64,000 nt of DNA from a bacterium. GTDB taxonomy: Bacteria > Bacteroidota > Bacteroidia > Flavobacteriales_D > Crocinitomicaceae. Position numbers and translations under genes: made by a program. Positions within the stretch are counted from its first letter, which is position 1; every line of letters begins with the position of its first letter. The stretch lies in assembly GCA_024742305.1 (NCBI GenBank), contig JANSYQ010000001.1:434001-498000 (forward strand), read 5' to 3'. This document shows, piece after piece, positions 8,342-18,750 of the stretch. The notes under the pieces were generated by a model that was not told the origin of the DNA, made no database searches, and was given only the letters and a program-made list of their open reading frames with translations.

Positions 8342-10678
8342 TTATTGTTCGTTGTTTTCGTCAACAATAGTTACCTCAGCATCAGGAGCTTCTTCAGCTT
8401 TTGGCGCTTTCACTACGTTTTTGTCAATCGTGAACTTGATTGCGTCCGTAGCCGCTTTCGTTCTGAGGTAGTACATTCCTGTTTTCAATCCTTTCTCCCA
8501 TCCGTAGAAGTGCATTGAAGTCAGCTTCCCGAAGTTTGCGTTCTCCATGAAGATATTCAATGACTGTGATTGACAGATGTAGGCTCCACGATCAGCTGCT
8601 TGATCCAAAATGGCTTTCTGAGAAATTTCCCATGCTGTTTTGTACAAATCTTTCAATCGTTGTGGAATCTCCTGAATGTTTTGGATGGATCCATTCGCCG
8701 CCATGATTTTCTGACGCATTTCTTGGTTCCAAAGTCCTTCACGAACGAGGTCTTTCAATAAGTGCTTGTTCACGATGATGAACTCCCCTGAAAGTACTCG
8801 GCGCGTGTATACGTTGGACGTATATGGCTCAAAACACTCGTTGTTTCCTAGGATTTGCGCTGTAGACGCTGTTGGCATTGGCGCAAGCAACAATGAGTTG
8901 CGAACTCCGTGCTCTTTTACTTCTTCTTTCAACACATCCCACTCCCAACGATCTGTAGGTGTTACACCCCACATATCGAACTGGAACACACCTTTTGATG
9001 TTGGAGAACCTTCGAATGTTTCATATGGCCCTTGTTCTTTCGCCAAATCTTTTGACGCCGTCATGGAAGCGTAGTAAATCGTTTCGAATACTTCGCGGTT
9101 GAGTGCTTTTGCTTCTTCTGACTCAAATGGATATCCTAGCATAATGAAAGCATCTGCCAACCCTTGTACTCCCAATCCAATTGGACGGTGACGCATATTT
9201 GAGTTACGTGCCTCCTCTACTGGGTAGAAGTTTCCATCGATGATTTTGTTCAAGTTCAATGTTGCTTGGTACGTTACTTGGAACAACTTTTCGTGATCAA
9301 AAGTTCCTTCTTCCGTGATGAATTTCGGCAATGCTAACGATGCCAAGTTACATACGGCCACCTCGTCTGGTGCTGTGTATTCGATGATTTCTGTACACAA
9401 GTTCGATGACTTGATGGTTCCAAGGTTCTGTTGGTTCGATTTCGCGTTTGCGGCATCCTTGTACAACATGTATGGTGTTCCTGTCTCAATTTGAGACTCT
9501 AGAATCTTGAACCAAAGGTCTTGCGCTTTGATTGTTTTGCGTCCTTTTCCTTCTGCTTCGTACTTAGTGTACAATGCTTCGAACTCTGCACTGTGCGTTT
9601 CAGAAAGTCCTGGGCATTCGTGCGGGCACATTAACGTCCAGTCTCCGTTTTCTTTCACACGCTTCATGAACAAATCTGGAACCCATAGAGCGTAGAACAA
9701 GTCACGTGCTCGTTGCTCTTCTTTACCGTGATTTTTCTTCAAATCCAAGAAGTCGAATACGTCTGCGTGCCAAGGCTCGATGTACATTGCGAAAGATCCT
9801 TTACGCTTTCCACCTCCCTGATCTACGTAACGTGCTGTGTCGTTGAATACGCGCAACATCGGTACAATTCCGTTAGACGTTCCGTTCGTTCCTTTAATGT
9901 AAGAGCCTGTTGCACGGATATCGTGAATAGCCAATCCAATTCCTCCGGCAGACTGAGAAATTTGCGCACAGTTTTTCAATGTGTCGTAAATTCCTTCAAT
10001 GCTATCTTCTTTCATTGTTAACAGGAAACAAGAGGACATTTGCGGTTTTGGCGTTCCTGCGTTAAACAAGGTTGGTGTTGCGTGCGTGAACCATCCTTCT
10101 GACATCAAGTTGTACGTTTCGATCGCTGAGTCAATATCTTCTTTGTGGATACCAACTGCCACACGCATCAACATTTGCTGTGGACGTTCTGCAATCTGTC
10201 CGTTCAGTTTCAATAGGTAGGAACGCGTCAATGTTTTGAACCCGAAGTAGTCGTAACGGAAATCGCGATCATAAATGATGCTTGAGTCCAAACGGTCTTT
10301 GTTTTCTTGGATAATGTCGTAAACGTCATCTGCCAATAGCGCTGCATTTTCCCCTGTCTTTGGATCGATGTACGTGTATAAATCAGACATTACTTCCGAG
10401 AACGTCTTCTTCGTTTCTTTGTGCAAGTTGGATACTGCGATGCGTGATGCTAGCAAGGCATAATCCGGGTGATCGATAGTTTTGGCTGCGGCTACCTCCG
10501 CTGCAAGGTTATCCAACTGTGTGGTTGTCACACCATCGAATAATCCTTCAATTACTTTCATTGCAACTGCTTCCGGGGATACCAATGGATCCAATCCGTA
10601 ACACATTTTTACAATGCGAGCTGTGATTTTGTCGAATTTTACAGCTTCTTTTCTTCCATCTCTTTTTACTACATACAT
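8342..10678 (-). CDS. nrdA: Ribonucleoside-diphosphate reductase class Ia, large (alpha) subunit
   Basis: NrdA reduces ribonucleoside diphosphates to deoxyribonucleotides using the radical generated on NrdB. The 778-residue protein has an N-terminal ATP-cone (about residues 1-90) for allosteric control, the alpha N-domain and the catalytic barrel. Active-site residues are present: C217 (SSCFLL), C428 with E430 (NLCTEI) and C443 (VAVCNL), plus the tyrosines of [10 protein letters not shown]. The C-terminal tail after about residue 745 is Ala/Glu/Asp-rich and has no cysteine, whereas class Ia enzymes normally carry a C-terminal Cys pair that re-reduces the active site. It lies 88 bp downstream of nrdB, with a hairpin between them. 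Confidence 0.97.
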   Translation of the reverse strand: MYVVKRDGRKEAVKFDKITARIVKMCYGLDPLVSPEAVAMKVIEGLFDGVTTTQLDNLAAEVAAAKTIDHPDYALLASRIAVSNLHKETKKTFSEVMSDLYTYIDPKTGENAALLADDVYDIIQENKDRLDSSIIYDRDFRYDYFGFKTLTRSYLLKLNGQIAERPQQMLMRVAVGIHKEDIDSAIETYNLMSEGWFTHATPTLFNAGTPKPQMSSCFLLTMKEDSIEGIYDTLKNCAQISQSAGGIGLAIHDIRATGSYIKGTNGTSNGIVPMLRVFNDTARYVDQGGGKRKGSFAMYIEPWHADVFDFLDLKKNHGKEEQRARDLFYALWVPDLFMKRVKENGDWTLMCPHECPGLSETHSAEFEALYTKYEAEGKGRKTIKAQDLWFKILESQIETGTPYMLYKDAANAKSNQQNLGTIKSSNLCTEIIEYTAPDEVAVCNLASLALPKFITEEGTFDHEKLFQVTYQATLNLNKIIDGNFYPVEEARNSNMRHRPIGLGVQGLADAFIMLGYPFESEEAKALNREVFETIYYASMTASKDLAKEQGPYETFEGSPTSKGVFQFDMWGVTPTDRWEWDVLKEEVKEHGVRNSLLLAPMPTASTAQILGNNECFEPYTSNVYTRRVLSGEFIIVNKHLLKDLVREGLWNQEMRQKIMAANGSIQNIQEIPQRLKDLYKTAWEISQKAILDQAADRGAYICQSQSLNIFMENANFGKLTSMHFYGWEKGLKTGMYYLRTKAATDAIKFTIDKNVVKAPKAEEAPDAEVTIVDENNEQ

Positions 10679-10716
10679 GGGCGCTAGGGGTTATAAGGGG
10701 TTGATATTTTTGGTTT

Positions 10717-10754
10717 GTTCCAGCACATCTCGGCTCCGCTCGATGTACTGGAAC
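10717..10754. repeat. Hairpin with CTCGA-family palindrome between nrdB and nrdA
   Basis: The stem GTTCCAG/CTGGAAC encloses CATCTCGGCTCCGCTCGATG (10726-10745). There is no long U-tract on the minus side. It may act as a partial terminator or an mRNA processing/stability element between nrdB and nrdA. Confidence 0.6.
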
Positions 10755-10766
10755 TAATTCTTTTAA

Positions 10767-11741
10767 TTAAAAATCTTCGTCGAGGCTAAATGTTTGATCA
10801 GCATCATTGTTCAATACTCCAGCTTTTTGGTATTCGCCAACACGCTTCTCAAAGAAATTTGTTTTTCCTTGAATGGAGATCATTTCCATAAAATCGAACG
10901 GGTTGGAAACGTTGAATTGTTTTTCACATCCAAGTTCTACCAATAGTCGGTCTGCTACAAACTCAATGTACTGAGACATCAATTCGCTATTCATTCCGAT
11001 CAAACGAACTGGCAGGGCCTCCAAGATGAATTCTTTTTCGATTTCAACGGCATCTAGAATAATCTCTTCAATTTGTCCTTTTGGCAACTTGTTTACCACG
11101 TGGTTGTTGTACAACAAGCAAGCGAAATCACAGTGCAGTCCCTCGTCACGAGAGATTAGCTCGTTTGAGAAAGAAAGTCCTGGCATCAATCCGCGTTTTT
11201 TCAACCAGAAGATGGAACAGAACGATCCTGAGAAGAAGATTCCTTCCACAGCAGCGAATGCGATCAAACGCTCAGCAAACGATCCTTCCTCGATCCAACG
11301 CAACGCCCAATCTGCTTTCTTGCGAACACAATCCAATGTTTCGATCGCGTTGAATAGGTAATCTTTTTCTTTCTTCTCTTTGATATATGTATCGATCAAG
11401 AGCGAGTAAGTCTCCGAGTGGATGTTCTCTATCGCAATTTGGAATCCGTAGAAGAATTTTGCTTCTGTATACTGTACTTCTGCTAAGAAGTTTTCTGCTA
11501 GGTTCTCGTTGACAATTCCATCGGACGCCGCGAAGAATGCTAGCACATGCTTCACAAAATGGCGCTCGTCGTCATTTAATTTTGATTCCCAGTCGATAAG
11601 ATCTGGTTGTAGGTCAATCTCCTCTGCTGTCCAAAAGCTTGCTTCCGCTTTCTTGTAGAAAGACCAAATGTCGTCGTGTTGAATTGGAAATAAAACAAAT
11701 CGGTTTTTGTTTTCTTCCAAGATCGGTTCTAATTGTGCCAT
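10767..11741 (-). CDS. nrdB: Ribonucleoside-diphosphate reductase class Ia, small (beta) subunit
   Basis: NrdB carries the di-iron centre and stable tyrosyl radical that start catalysis in NrdA. The 324-residue protein has the metal ligands in the usual order: the Asp in FFAASDGIV, Glu and His in IENIHSETY (the tyrosine being the radical site), Glu in EGIFFSG, and Glu/His in RDEGLHCDF. The tyrosine makes it class Ia-like rather than Ic. It is transcribed ahead of nrdA on the minus strand. The 486 bp upstream hold no other gene and no NrdR box that I could recognise. Confidence 0.97.
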   Translation of the reverse strand: MAQLEPILEENKNRFVLFPIQHDDIWSFYKKAEASFWTAEEIDLQPDLIDWESKLNDDERHFVKHVLAFFAASDGIVNENLAENFLAEVQYTEAKFFYGFQIAIENIHSETYSLLIDTYIKEKKEKDYLFNAIETLDCVRKKADWALRWIEEGSFAERLIAFAAVEGIFFSGSFCSIFWLKKRGLMPGLSFSNELISRDEGLHCDFACLLYNNHVVNKLPKGQIEEIILDAVEIEKEFILEALPVRLIGMNSELMSQYIEFVADRLLVELGCEKQFNVSNPFDFMEMISIQGKTNFFEKRVGEYQKAGVLNNDADQTFSLDEDF

Positions 11742-12227
11742 TTTACTTAAATTTTAACGTAAATATTCCCGTTCAAAAAACGTATGTTTTTCGATTTTTG
11801 CGCCTCCGCTATAGCTTCTGCGAAAGCGTTTTCGTCAATAAATTTTATGTTTCCTCTATGTTAAATCGGACGCTTAGTATGCAGGTGATTCGCTTAGTAG
11901 AGGCTTACAAATTTTGTCAAAAATCTTCCTTCAACCAACTAAAGAAATTCACAATTCGATAACGTTATTAACATTGAAATTCCGAATCCCTTTTGTGACA
12001 GACCTTAACACTTCTTTCAACACCTTTCAGAAAGATATTCACAGTGTTCAACGCTAACTCTGTCGATAAATATTCTCAATTCGTCTAAGCCCAATAAAGA
12101 ACGCTGAATCGAGATGGTTCTTTAAATTTACTGGTCATTTTTCCGCTTGTCAATACGACAATATTGTTATTTTAAACAGCCGATTGTTCATTAGGCAAGC
12201 CGGTATCACTGAAACCCTGCACCAACC
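11742..12227. other. Gene-free region between divergent nrdB and comF
   Basis: These 486 bp are AT-rich and contain no convincing open frame. Visible elements are a 10-bp palindrome, ATAACGTTAT, near 11960, an imperfect hairpin around 11809-11835 (CGCTATAGCTTCTGCGAAAGCG), and a single ATATTCACA at 12035-12043. It should hold the promoters of nrdBA and comF, but I see no full TAnnTTTG match for either. Confidence 0.5.
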
Positions 12228-12947
12228 GTGGAATCATTCAAAAAATCAACCCAAATTGGCCGATCACTTTCGCGTGACTTACTGCATTTGGTTTATCCTG
12301 AACTATGTGTTTCATGCGAGAATGAATTAACTGGAAATGAAGCACATATTTGTTCTATTTGTGACGCCGACTTAACAGAAACGTCATACCATCTCTTTGA
12401 AGAGGCTTCTTCTTTCGATAAATTGTTTTGGGGACGTGTTGATTTGAGCGCTACTTATGCTTTGTTTTCGTTCACCAAAGGATCGGTTTTGCAGCGTTTG
12501 CTGTTTCAGTTTAAATACCACCATACAAAAACCATCGGTCTACTATTCGGAAAACGTATTGGAACGCGCATTTCTTCTGTTTCGAAATATGATTCAATTG
12601 AAGTATTGCTTCCCGTTCCGCTCCATCCCAAAAAAGAATTTATTCGAGGATACAACCAAAGCTTAGCGCTCGCACAGGGAATTGCCTCTACTTCAAATCT
12701 TCCTATTAATGATGGTGTTCTGAAGCGTAAGCACAACAACTCGACACAAACTAAAAAGGATCGTTTTGATCGCTGGGAAAATGTTTCCTCGGTATTCGCT
12801 GTCTCCGAAGACATCAAAAAGTATAAGCATGTTGCCATAGTGGACGATGTGGTTACTACGGGCTCTACAGTAGAAGCTTTGGTTCATGTTATACGGGAAG
12901 CGCACCCTGAGGTAGAGGTGAGCGTGCTGACTTTAGCGATTGCATAA
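12228..12947 (+). CDS. comF: ComF family phosphoribosyltransferase-like protein
   Basis: ComF proteins are linked to DNA uptake during natural transformation. This 239-residue protein has the N-terminal zinc-finger pattern (C27, C30, C42, C45) and a C-terminal phosphoribosyltransferase fold with the PRPP-binding loop VAIVDDVVTTGST (about 204-216). The start is GTG; it gives the usual N-terminus, with a LLHLVYPELC segment just before the first cysteine pair. Length and domain order are normal. The gene stands alone. Confidence 0.9.
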   Translation: MESFKKSTQIGRSLSRDLLHLVYPELCVSCENELTGNEAHICSICDADLTETSYHLFEEASSFDKLFWGRVDLSATYALFSFTKGSVLQRLLFQFKYHHTKTIGLLFGKRIGTRISSVSKYDSIEVLLPVPLHPKKEFIRGYNQSLALAQGIASTSNLPINDGVLKRKHNNSTQTKKDRFDRWENVSSVFAVSEDIKKYKHVAIVDDVVTTGSTVEALVHVIREAHPEVEVSVLTLAIA

Positions 12948-13116
12948 GATGACTAGTAAGAAGTGAAAGGGGAGAAGTGAAGCGCTGGCTCGATGATCTA
13001 CGAACATCATGATTTTGACTTCTAACTCTAAACCACACAATAATCTCGTTCAAAATTCAGTTATATTTATAAGGCTCGAAACCAAGCCCATAAACCCAAT
13101 TCAAAACTCATAAACC

Positions 13117-13614
13117 ATGAAAAGTATCTCCCTTTTTCTTATCGCCGTATGCTTTAGTTTCTTCGGATTCTCTCAGACAACAAAAATTGACGGCATCTCT
13201 TTCAAATTGCCTAAAAACTGGATCAGCGACCCATTTTCCACGAGCAGTGTTTGCAACTGTCCCGGAATTATCATTATTGACGACGAAGACGAAAACAACA
13301 GCCTATGGATTGCTGTTTATTCCATTGGGAAGGATGAAGAAGTTCAAGAAGATCACAATTTCGTTTGGGATTATGAATTTACTCCCGAGGGAGACGGTCC
13401 GGAAGTTTTAACAGTCGATGACGTGACTATGCATGCTATGAAGGGCTCATACATTTCAGAGGATGGCGAAAGTTATCCTGGATATAAAATTACTTCAGCA
13501 AAAGGCAAAACAAGCAAGTCTTTTGATCACATCATTCATATTTATGCTAGTAATGACCTCACATTAAGCAGTGGTAAGGTGGGCGACTTTGTAAAAAGCA
13601 TCAAGTGGAAATAA
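13117..13614 (+). CDS. Secreted protein of unknown function
   Basis: The 165-residue protein has a clear signal peptide (residues 1-19, ending GFSQ) and no lipobox or T9SS domain, so it is probably periplasmic. The mature part starts IDGISFKLPKNW, a beginning seen in small alpha/beta proteins of the PsbP/DcrB kind, but I cannot assign a family with confidence. Two cysteines lie close together (VCNCPG). A near-match promoter box, TATATTTA, lies about 50 bp upstream. Confidence 0.75.
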   Translation: MKSISLFLIAVCFSFFGFSQTTKIDGISFKLPKNWISDPFSTSSVCNCPGIIIIDDEDENNSLWIAVYSIGKDEEVQEDHNFVWDYEFTPEGDGPEVLTVDDVTMHAMKGSYISEDGESYPGYKITSAKGKTSKSFDHIIHIYASNDLTLSSGKVGDFVKSIKWK

Positions 13615-13700
13615 CTTACTGGGGCAGAAGTGAAAAGAGATCAGAGTTAAGGATGAACGTTTCTTTTTTCTTACAGCGAAGCGGTCTTTGGTCTATTCAA

Positions 13701-15872
13701 CTACTCTTCTCCTCGGTTGAATAGAAACTTTAGTTCTTTGACTCTGTCTTGTTTTCCAATTCGTTCTTTAACGATGACAATAGTTTCCTCAGGATCAAAA
13801 TTTTCGAGAAAAATGTTAGCGTAACGCAAGGCATCATCGTACTTATTCGCTTCTAACGCGGTGTGAATACCAATTCGCAAAGCTGTTTTTGGGTCGGGAT
13901 ATTTGAGCGCTACCAAATCAACGGCATAGTCGAAGGATTCGGCGTAACGCTTCATGCGAAACAACGCTTCAATGGAAAATAGGATGGCGCGCCCGTTTAA
14001 CGGATCGTAATAACGAGAATATCGAAATTCTCGTAATGCTTTTTCGTACTCTTGTTTTTCACGTAGGAGTAGTTTTCCCTTCTCTACGACTTGATCTGCT
14101 TTTTCTTTGTCCCCTTGAGGGAAAACATACCGCTGTTGCACCAAAGCTTTATTAATGTTAAATGCCAGTTGATCGAACCGCTCTTGTAATCTTTGGTACT
14201 CCATTGATTTCAGTAGCGACTGTCGTGCTTGCTCAGGATTGTTCTCTGCGTACACGTCGAAATAGGCTTTATCAACAAGGAGTTCAGCAAATTGCTGATC
14301 ATTACCTTTCAGCGCATGTGGCTCCAGCTCTTTAATCAGTGCGACCATCCGCTCTTCATACTCTTCATTTCCTTTGATCATCTTGATAGACATCAATAAG
14401 TAGGTCGAAGCATGCTCGTAGTAGGTTTTATAAATATGAACTCCCACCCTTTCTGCTCGATACGAGTTTTGCCTTAGGGTCAGAAACACAGAAAATGCAG
14501 GAATACACAGTAGCATAAGTCCTGCACTGAGCAACGGAATTTTCAATGAAAGCGATTTTTCTTCCAGCTGTGCAACCAACAACACCAAAATCAAGAGTAA
14601 AATTGGGACCGGAAAACAGAAAAGGTCCCAGTCCATCGGCATAGAAAAAAGTGGGTTCATGGCGAACAAAATCGTCGCAAACAGAAGAAAGGTCAGAAGC
14701 AAAATATTCACCTCCGGCAGCTTCCAATTCAAGTTCTTTCTTTTTTCCAAGATGAGATAACCGAGTAAAAGCAGCAGTGACGGGGACCAAAACAAAATCA
14801 TGTTGAAGAAGTCCAGCAAATGCGCTATACTAAACATGTTGTAGTTGTCCAGTGGGGGCTCCGGCGAAACCATCGGCAAAAACAAGCGGTCAATGTCCTT
14901 GAAGTCTGTAAGTGTTCTCGGGTCATTAAAATCTTCAAAGACGAAAAAGTAGAGAATCAACCCTCCGGCGAACATCGGCGCATACATCCACTTCAAAACT
15001 TCTTTGAAACTCTCTGCCTTCTCCTTTAGTATCGTTTTTAGGTTGAATTTATACATGGAGGCTACGGCAAATGCCGGCACCACCAAATACATCAAAGTAT
15101 GCAGTCGAACGCCGATGAGTAGCAGTGGAACCATGGCCCAGTAGTACCAGGATCGTTTGGTGCGCATATATAAAACAAAGAGCAGCAACCACAGGTATAA
15201 GTTCAAATATACCGGGGCATACGTTTCTACGTGTCCGAAGAAAATAAGCAGGAAAGGAGAGGTCAACCCAGTCAAAGCCACAATAATACGCCAGCCTCTT
15301 GCTTTGATAAAGAAATTCACCGACCACAGCCAAACGAATACAAAAGCTCCTCCGCAGAAGGCATCCATGATTTTGAATGCATCCAGCATGGTGACCTGAA
15401 ACAGATACGAAATAAACTCAACAATCAATGTGACGCCTCCCCGACCATTGCCCGGAACAAACTCAAAAGAGAACAGGTTGCTATAAAAATCTGAGGGCAG
15501 ATCCTTGATTGTCGTGTCTAAAACAGGTTGAAATCCGCGCGAGTTTCCGTAAATATCTCCCGCCATTGGAAGGTTGTAGAAAAGTACTGCTGCAATCAAT
15601 CCAATTCCAAAGGAGAGTAGGCTTGCCCTTTTAACCTTGTCGGGCTTTGAAACAACTGAAACAACGGCGTCTTTGCCAAACCAAGTGTATACGAGGATAG
15701 CAATCATGATCACCATGCAGAAAATGAGCATTCCGGGTGACACAAACTTTAGAAAGTGAACTCCCCACCATGTTTCAGGAAATGCCATTCCCAATAGAAA
15801 AAAGCCGAAAAGTACCGTTGCCAATAAGGCGACTGATTTGTCTTTTACATAAAATTTTGTTTTCGGTTCCAT
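13701..15872 (-). CDS. Polytopic membrane protein with C-terminal TPR-like region
   Basis: The 723-residue protein has about 13 hydrophobic segments in residues 12-470, then a soluble helical part of about 230 residues with TPR-like repeats (YEKALREFRYSRYYDPLNG is typical). The membrane part contains FFGHVETYAP in a loop, resembling acidic loop motifs of GT-C glycosyltransferases that use lipid-linked sugars, so a role in envelope or protein glycosylation is possible. That is inference; no GT-C family can be named from what I see. The gene is divergent from the acyltransferase gene and has no partner in an operon. Confidence 0.8.
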   Translation of the reverse strand: MEPKTKFYVKDKSVALLATVLFGFFLLGMAFPETWWGVHFLKFVSPGMLIFCMVIMIAILVYTWFGKDAVVSVVSKPDKVKRASLLSFGIGLIAAVLFYNLPMAGDIYGNSRGFQPVLDTTIKDLPSDFYSNLFSFEFVPGNGRGGVTLIVEFISYLFQVTMLDAFKIMDAFCGGAFVFVWLWSVNFFIKARGWRIIVALTGLTSPFLLIFFGHVETYAPVYLNLYLWLLLFVLYMRTKRSWYYWAMVPLLLIGVRLHTLMYLVVPAFAVASMYKFNLKTILKEKAESFKEVLKWMYAPMFAGGLILYFFVFEDFNDPRTLTDFKDIDRLFLPMVSPEPPLDNYNMFSIAHLLDFFNMILFWSPSLLLLLGYLILEKRKNLNWKLPEVNILLLTFLLFATILFAMNPLFSMPMDWDLFCFPVPILLLILVLLVAQLEEKSLSLKIPLLSAGLMLLCIPAFSVFLTLRQNSYRAERVGVHIYKTYYEHASTYLLMSIKMIKGNEEYEERMVALIKELEPHALKGNDQQFAELLVDKAYFDVYAENNPEQARQSLLKSMEYQRLQERFDQLAFNINKALVQQRYVFPQGDKEKADQVVEKGKLLLREKQEYEKALREFRYSRYYDPLNGRAILFSIEALFRMKRYAESFDYAVDLVALKYPDPKTALRIGIHTALEANKYDDALRYANIFLENFDPEETIVIVKERIGKQDRVKELKFLFNRGEE

Positions 15873-15939
15873 TGGGGAATAATCTCTTCGAACGAAAATA
15901 GCAAATATTGAACGTGGTTGACAATCAGACAGAAGTCAT

Positions 15940-16998
15940 GTGCTGCCCGATTTAATGCGTAATTTTGTTCTTGATTTGAACACACGATCCAGTACATACC
16001 TGCATTCAATCGACTTTCTAAGAGGCATCACGGCCCTTGGGGTTGTAGTGTATCACTTTTTAAATCACACGGATGCTCACGGTCATTTATTGGATTCAAA
16101 TAATTCCGTTAGAACTGCATCACAGGTTCTGCCGTCCATTGTGTTCATTTTTTTCAGTTTGTCCGGCTTCGTTATTGCGATGTCCATGCACAGAAATCAG
16201 TTTCAACTAAAAAGCATCGGTGGGTTTCTTGCTAGAAGGTGGGTGCGAATTGAAATTCCTTACATTGCTTCTATTCTCGTTTACCTTGGAATTGCCGCTG
16301 CATGGTCAGTGAAAGACGGAACAGGAGTATCCATAGATTTCCAGCAAGTTTTTCACCACCTTTTTTATACGATTCCCTTCACCGATTATGCGTGGTACAA
16401 TGACATTTACTGGACCTTGGCTTTAGAATTTCAGTTTTACTTGTTTATAGCTCTAGCATTTCCATTATTCAATGCTAACGACTGGAGACTTCGTTATGCG
16501 GCGTTGGCGGCCTTTTCCGCATTGGGGTTGCTCATTCCAGACAATCGACTGTTGTTTCAATATGCACCCATGTTTGTGGTAGGCATTGTGCTTTATTACC
16601 ATCTCTACTCAGAAAAGAAATCACATACTGTAGCTTGGGTTTTGATTGTGCTGTGTCTCGTCCAAATTGGAAACAGTTTTGACATTTCTGCATCGTTGTT
16701 TATTGCAGCTTCCCTTGTTCTAATTCCTTACTCTATTGAACGAAAAAACATTTTCGCACGCATCGGAAAAATGGGCTATTCCTTATACCTCATCCACGGG
16801 GCGGCTGGCGGTTCCTTGCTTTATTTTCTTGGTAAAAGTGACTTATCCAGTGGAATGAAATATCTTGCTGTTTTTGGTGCTATTTTATTTTCCTTGGGGG
16901 TTTCCTTCCTTTTCTACAAACTGATAGAATTGCCTTCTATCAAAACAGCTAGTCGTATAACTTTTGGATCCAAAACTTCAAAATCAAATGAAAAATAA
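15940..16998 (+). CDS. Acyltransferase 3 family membrane protein
   Basis: This family (OatA/WecH-like) transfers acetyl or other acyl groups to envelope sugars. The 352-residue protein has the N-terminal signature SIDFLRGITALGVVVYHF with the conserved His, FFSLSGFVIA, an Arg-containing RRWVRIEIPY segment, WTLALEFQFYL, and about ten membrane segments. The substrate cannot be told from sequence. The start is uncertain: ATG at 15940 or 15955 is possible, but TAATTTTG at 15960-15967 looks like a promoter and would favour TTG at 15976, still ahead of the first motif. The 3' end overlaps the following FAD enzyme gene by 11 bp, so the two are co-transcribed. Confidence 0.9.
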   Translation: MLPDLMRNFVLDLNTRSSTYLHSIDFLRGITALGVVVYHFLNHTDAHGHLLDSNNSVRTASQVLPSIVFIFFSLSGFVIAMSMHRNQFQLKSIGGFLARRWVRIEIPYIASILVYLGIAAAWSVKDGTGVSIDFQQVFHHLFYTIPFTDYAWYNDIYWTLALEFQFYLFIALAFPLFNANDWRLRYAALAAFSALGLLIPDNRLLFQYAPMFVVGIVLYYHLYSEKKSHTVAWVLIVLCLVQIGNSFDISASLFIAASLVLIPYSIERKNIFARIGKMGYSLYLIHGAAGGSLLYFLGKSDLSSGMKYLAVFGAILFSLGVSFLFYKLIELPSIKTASRITFGSKTSKSNEK

Positions 16999-18052
16999 TC
17001 ATCCTACCATAGTTGTTGGCGCTGGACTTGCCGGACTTTCTGTAGCTGTTCGATTGATAGAAAAAAATCAACCGGTGGTACTTTACGATAACGGAGTAAA
17101 CCACAGTTCACGCGTTGCCGCAGGAATGATAAATCCCTTGGTATTTCGCAGGATGAATCGGGCTTGGCGTATTGACGAATGCATTGAGGCGGTGCACAGT
17201 TTTTATAGCGATATGGAAAAGAAAACGGAACAATCGTTTTTCCACCCTGTTGTTATTCGACGCATGTTTTCCAATGAGCACGAGAGAGAACTTTGGATGC
17301 AAAAGCAGCCCTTACCTGAGTATGATGCTTACATGACAAAAACCACCGAGGCAGACGATAACTTTAAAGGCGCCATCAATAATTTTGGTTCAGGGCGCGT
17401 GAAAAACGCTTCGTATGTCTCTACTTCTGTGTTTCTTGAAGCCGTAAAAGAATACATCGTAGAAAAGGCAGATGTGCGAAATGAACCTTTTGATTACAAT
17501 GAGATAGAAGAAGGCACCTACAAAGGAGAACCGTTCGAGCGCATTGTCTTTTGTGAGGGGTATCGCGGTTTGGACAATCCGTTTTTCAATTATTTGCCGC
17601 TTCAACAAACGAAGGGAGAAACTCTCGTGATCAAAAGCGATAGCATTCCGGAAAACGAGTCTGTAAATCGAAAATGTTTCATTCTACCGATGGGTAATCA
17701 GCAATTTAAGGTAGGTTCTACTTATGATTGGGACTCTTCCGATACGTCGATTACAGAAGCTGGAAGAGCTGCGATCCTTGAAAAGGTTGCGTACTTGACT
17801 GAAGACACGGTCGAAGTAATTGATCAAGAGGCGGGCGTTCGTCCAACCACACCTGACCGAAGAGGAATGATGGGGCAGCATCCGGAGCATAAAAAGCTCT
17901 ATATTTTTAACGGTCTTGGCACGAAAGGCTACCTCATTGCTCCGCTTTTAAGTCGTGAGTTTGTAGAGCACCTCATCAACGATGCCCCCTTGAATCAAGA
18001 GGTTGATATTGAACGGTTTCGAATCAAACATTTCCCCTCGAACCAGCAGTAA
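16988..18052 (+). CDS. FAD-dependent oxidoreductase (DAO family)
   Basis: The protein of 354 residues begins with a dinucleotide-binding fold, VVGAGLAGLSVAVRL, followed by ARG-less but family-typical SSRVAAGMINP. The C-terminal GVRPTTPDRRGMMGQHP and NGLGTKGYLIAP are characteristic of D-amino-acid-oxidase-like flavoenzymes. The substrate is unknown. I chose ATG at 16988 over a TTG at 16964 because it places the Rossmann motif at the very N-terminus. It overlaps the acyltransferase gene by 11 bp. Confidence 0.87.
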   Translation: MKNNHPTIVVGAGLAGLSVAVRLIEKNQPVVLYDNGVNHSSRVAAGMINPLVFRRMNRAWRIDECIEAVHSFYSDMEKKTEQSFFHPVVIRRMFSNEHERELWMQKQPLPEYDAYMTKTTEADDNFKGAINNFGSGRVKNASYVSTSVFLEAVKEYIVEKADVRNEPFDYNEIEEGTYKGEPFERIVFCEGYRGLDNPFFNYLPLQQTKGETLVIKSDSIPENESVNRKCFILPMGNQQFKVGSTYDWDSSDTSITEAGRAAILEKVAYLTEDTVEVIDQEAGVRPTTPDRRGMMGQHPEHKKLYIFNGLGTKGYLIAPLLSREFVEHLINDAPLNQEVDIERFRIKHFPSNQQ

Positions 18053-18096
18053 TTATTTGTAATTTAGGAGGATAATGTTTCATCCTAACTTACACC

Positions 18097-18750
18097 ATGG
18101 ATTCACTACTTACTGATTACAAAGCGTACTATCGCGTGCGCATGGAACGCTATGAAGGCGATCCCAACTATCCCAATTCCTATCAATCCGAAAAGGCGCT
18201 TTATGAAGCAATGAACTCGTGTAATGAGCTATCAGAGTTTCGCGATAAAGTTGGAAACCTCATGGTGGAAAACGCCATCGCCTTGGTAAAAGACGAAGAA
18301 TCTGCACGGCTAAAGTATTTTGAGCAACACGAAGAAACGGTGCGTGCCTTGGCACCAAAACGCATCCTTGAAAAGATTGATTCGGCGCAATCGGCGAATG
18401 ACGTAGCCATGATTTCATCCGAAGCGGAACAAGAAGTCAGCAACTTAATTAGTATTGATGGTTTTTACGATATCGTTAGAACCGACTTAATTCCGTTGTT
18501 AGAAGACCTTGAAGTCACAAAACAGGCGGTTATTCCATCCAAATATGAGCAGGACAGGCAACGATCAATTGCAGAGATTGAAGCATCCATTCGGACCAGA
18601 GTTCAGGATGTACATGAACAAGCACGCCACTGGGATCCGAATTGGAGCTTGGACCTATCGGTAATTTGGGAAACCCGTCATCGTAAAAAAATTGCTCTAG
18701 ATGATGCGCAGTTAGAAAAACGACTGAATCAAATTAAAACGTACTTATAA
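18097..18750 (+). CDS. Hypothetical cytoplasmic protein, first gene of a two-gene operon
   Basis: I do not recognise this 217-residue protein. It has no signal peptide or membrane segment, is mostly helical and charged, and has one cysteine. Its stop codon overlaps the start of the next gene (TAATG), so translation of the two is probably coupled. It lies 44 bp after the FAD enzyme gene and may belong to the same transcript. AGGAGG stands about 30 bp upstream of the ATG, too far to be a normal ribosome-binding site. Confidence 0.7.
   Translation: MDSLLTDYKAYYRVRMERYEGDPNYPNSYQSEKALYEAMNSCNELSEFRDKVGNLMVENAIALVKDEESARLKYFEQHEETVRALAPKRILEKIDSAQSANDVAMISSEAEQEVSNLISIDGFYDIVRTDLIPLLEDLEVTKQAVIPSKYEQDRQRSIAEIEASIRTRVQDVHEQARHWDPNWSLDLSVIWETRHRKKIALDDAQLEKRLNQIKTYL

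Noticed and set aside
12035-12043. ATATTCACA in the nrdB-comF gap as an alternative origin
   Set aside because: It is a single weak box with no cluster, no perfect DnaA box and no nearby parS site.
16964-16988. Upstream starts for the FAD enzyme (TTG 16964) and similarly for ispG (43065), the dehydrogenase (33087), the TlpA-like protein (56396) and the esterase (38545)
   Set aside because: In each case the internal ATG places a Rossmann motif, family N-terminus or signal peptide correctly at the N-terminus.
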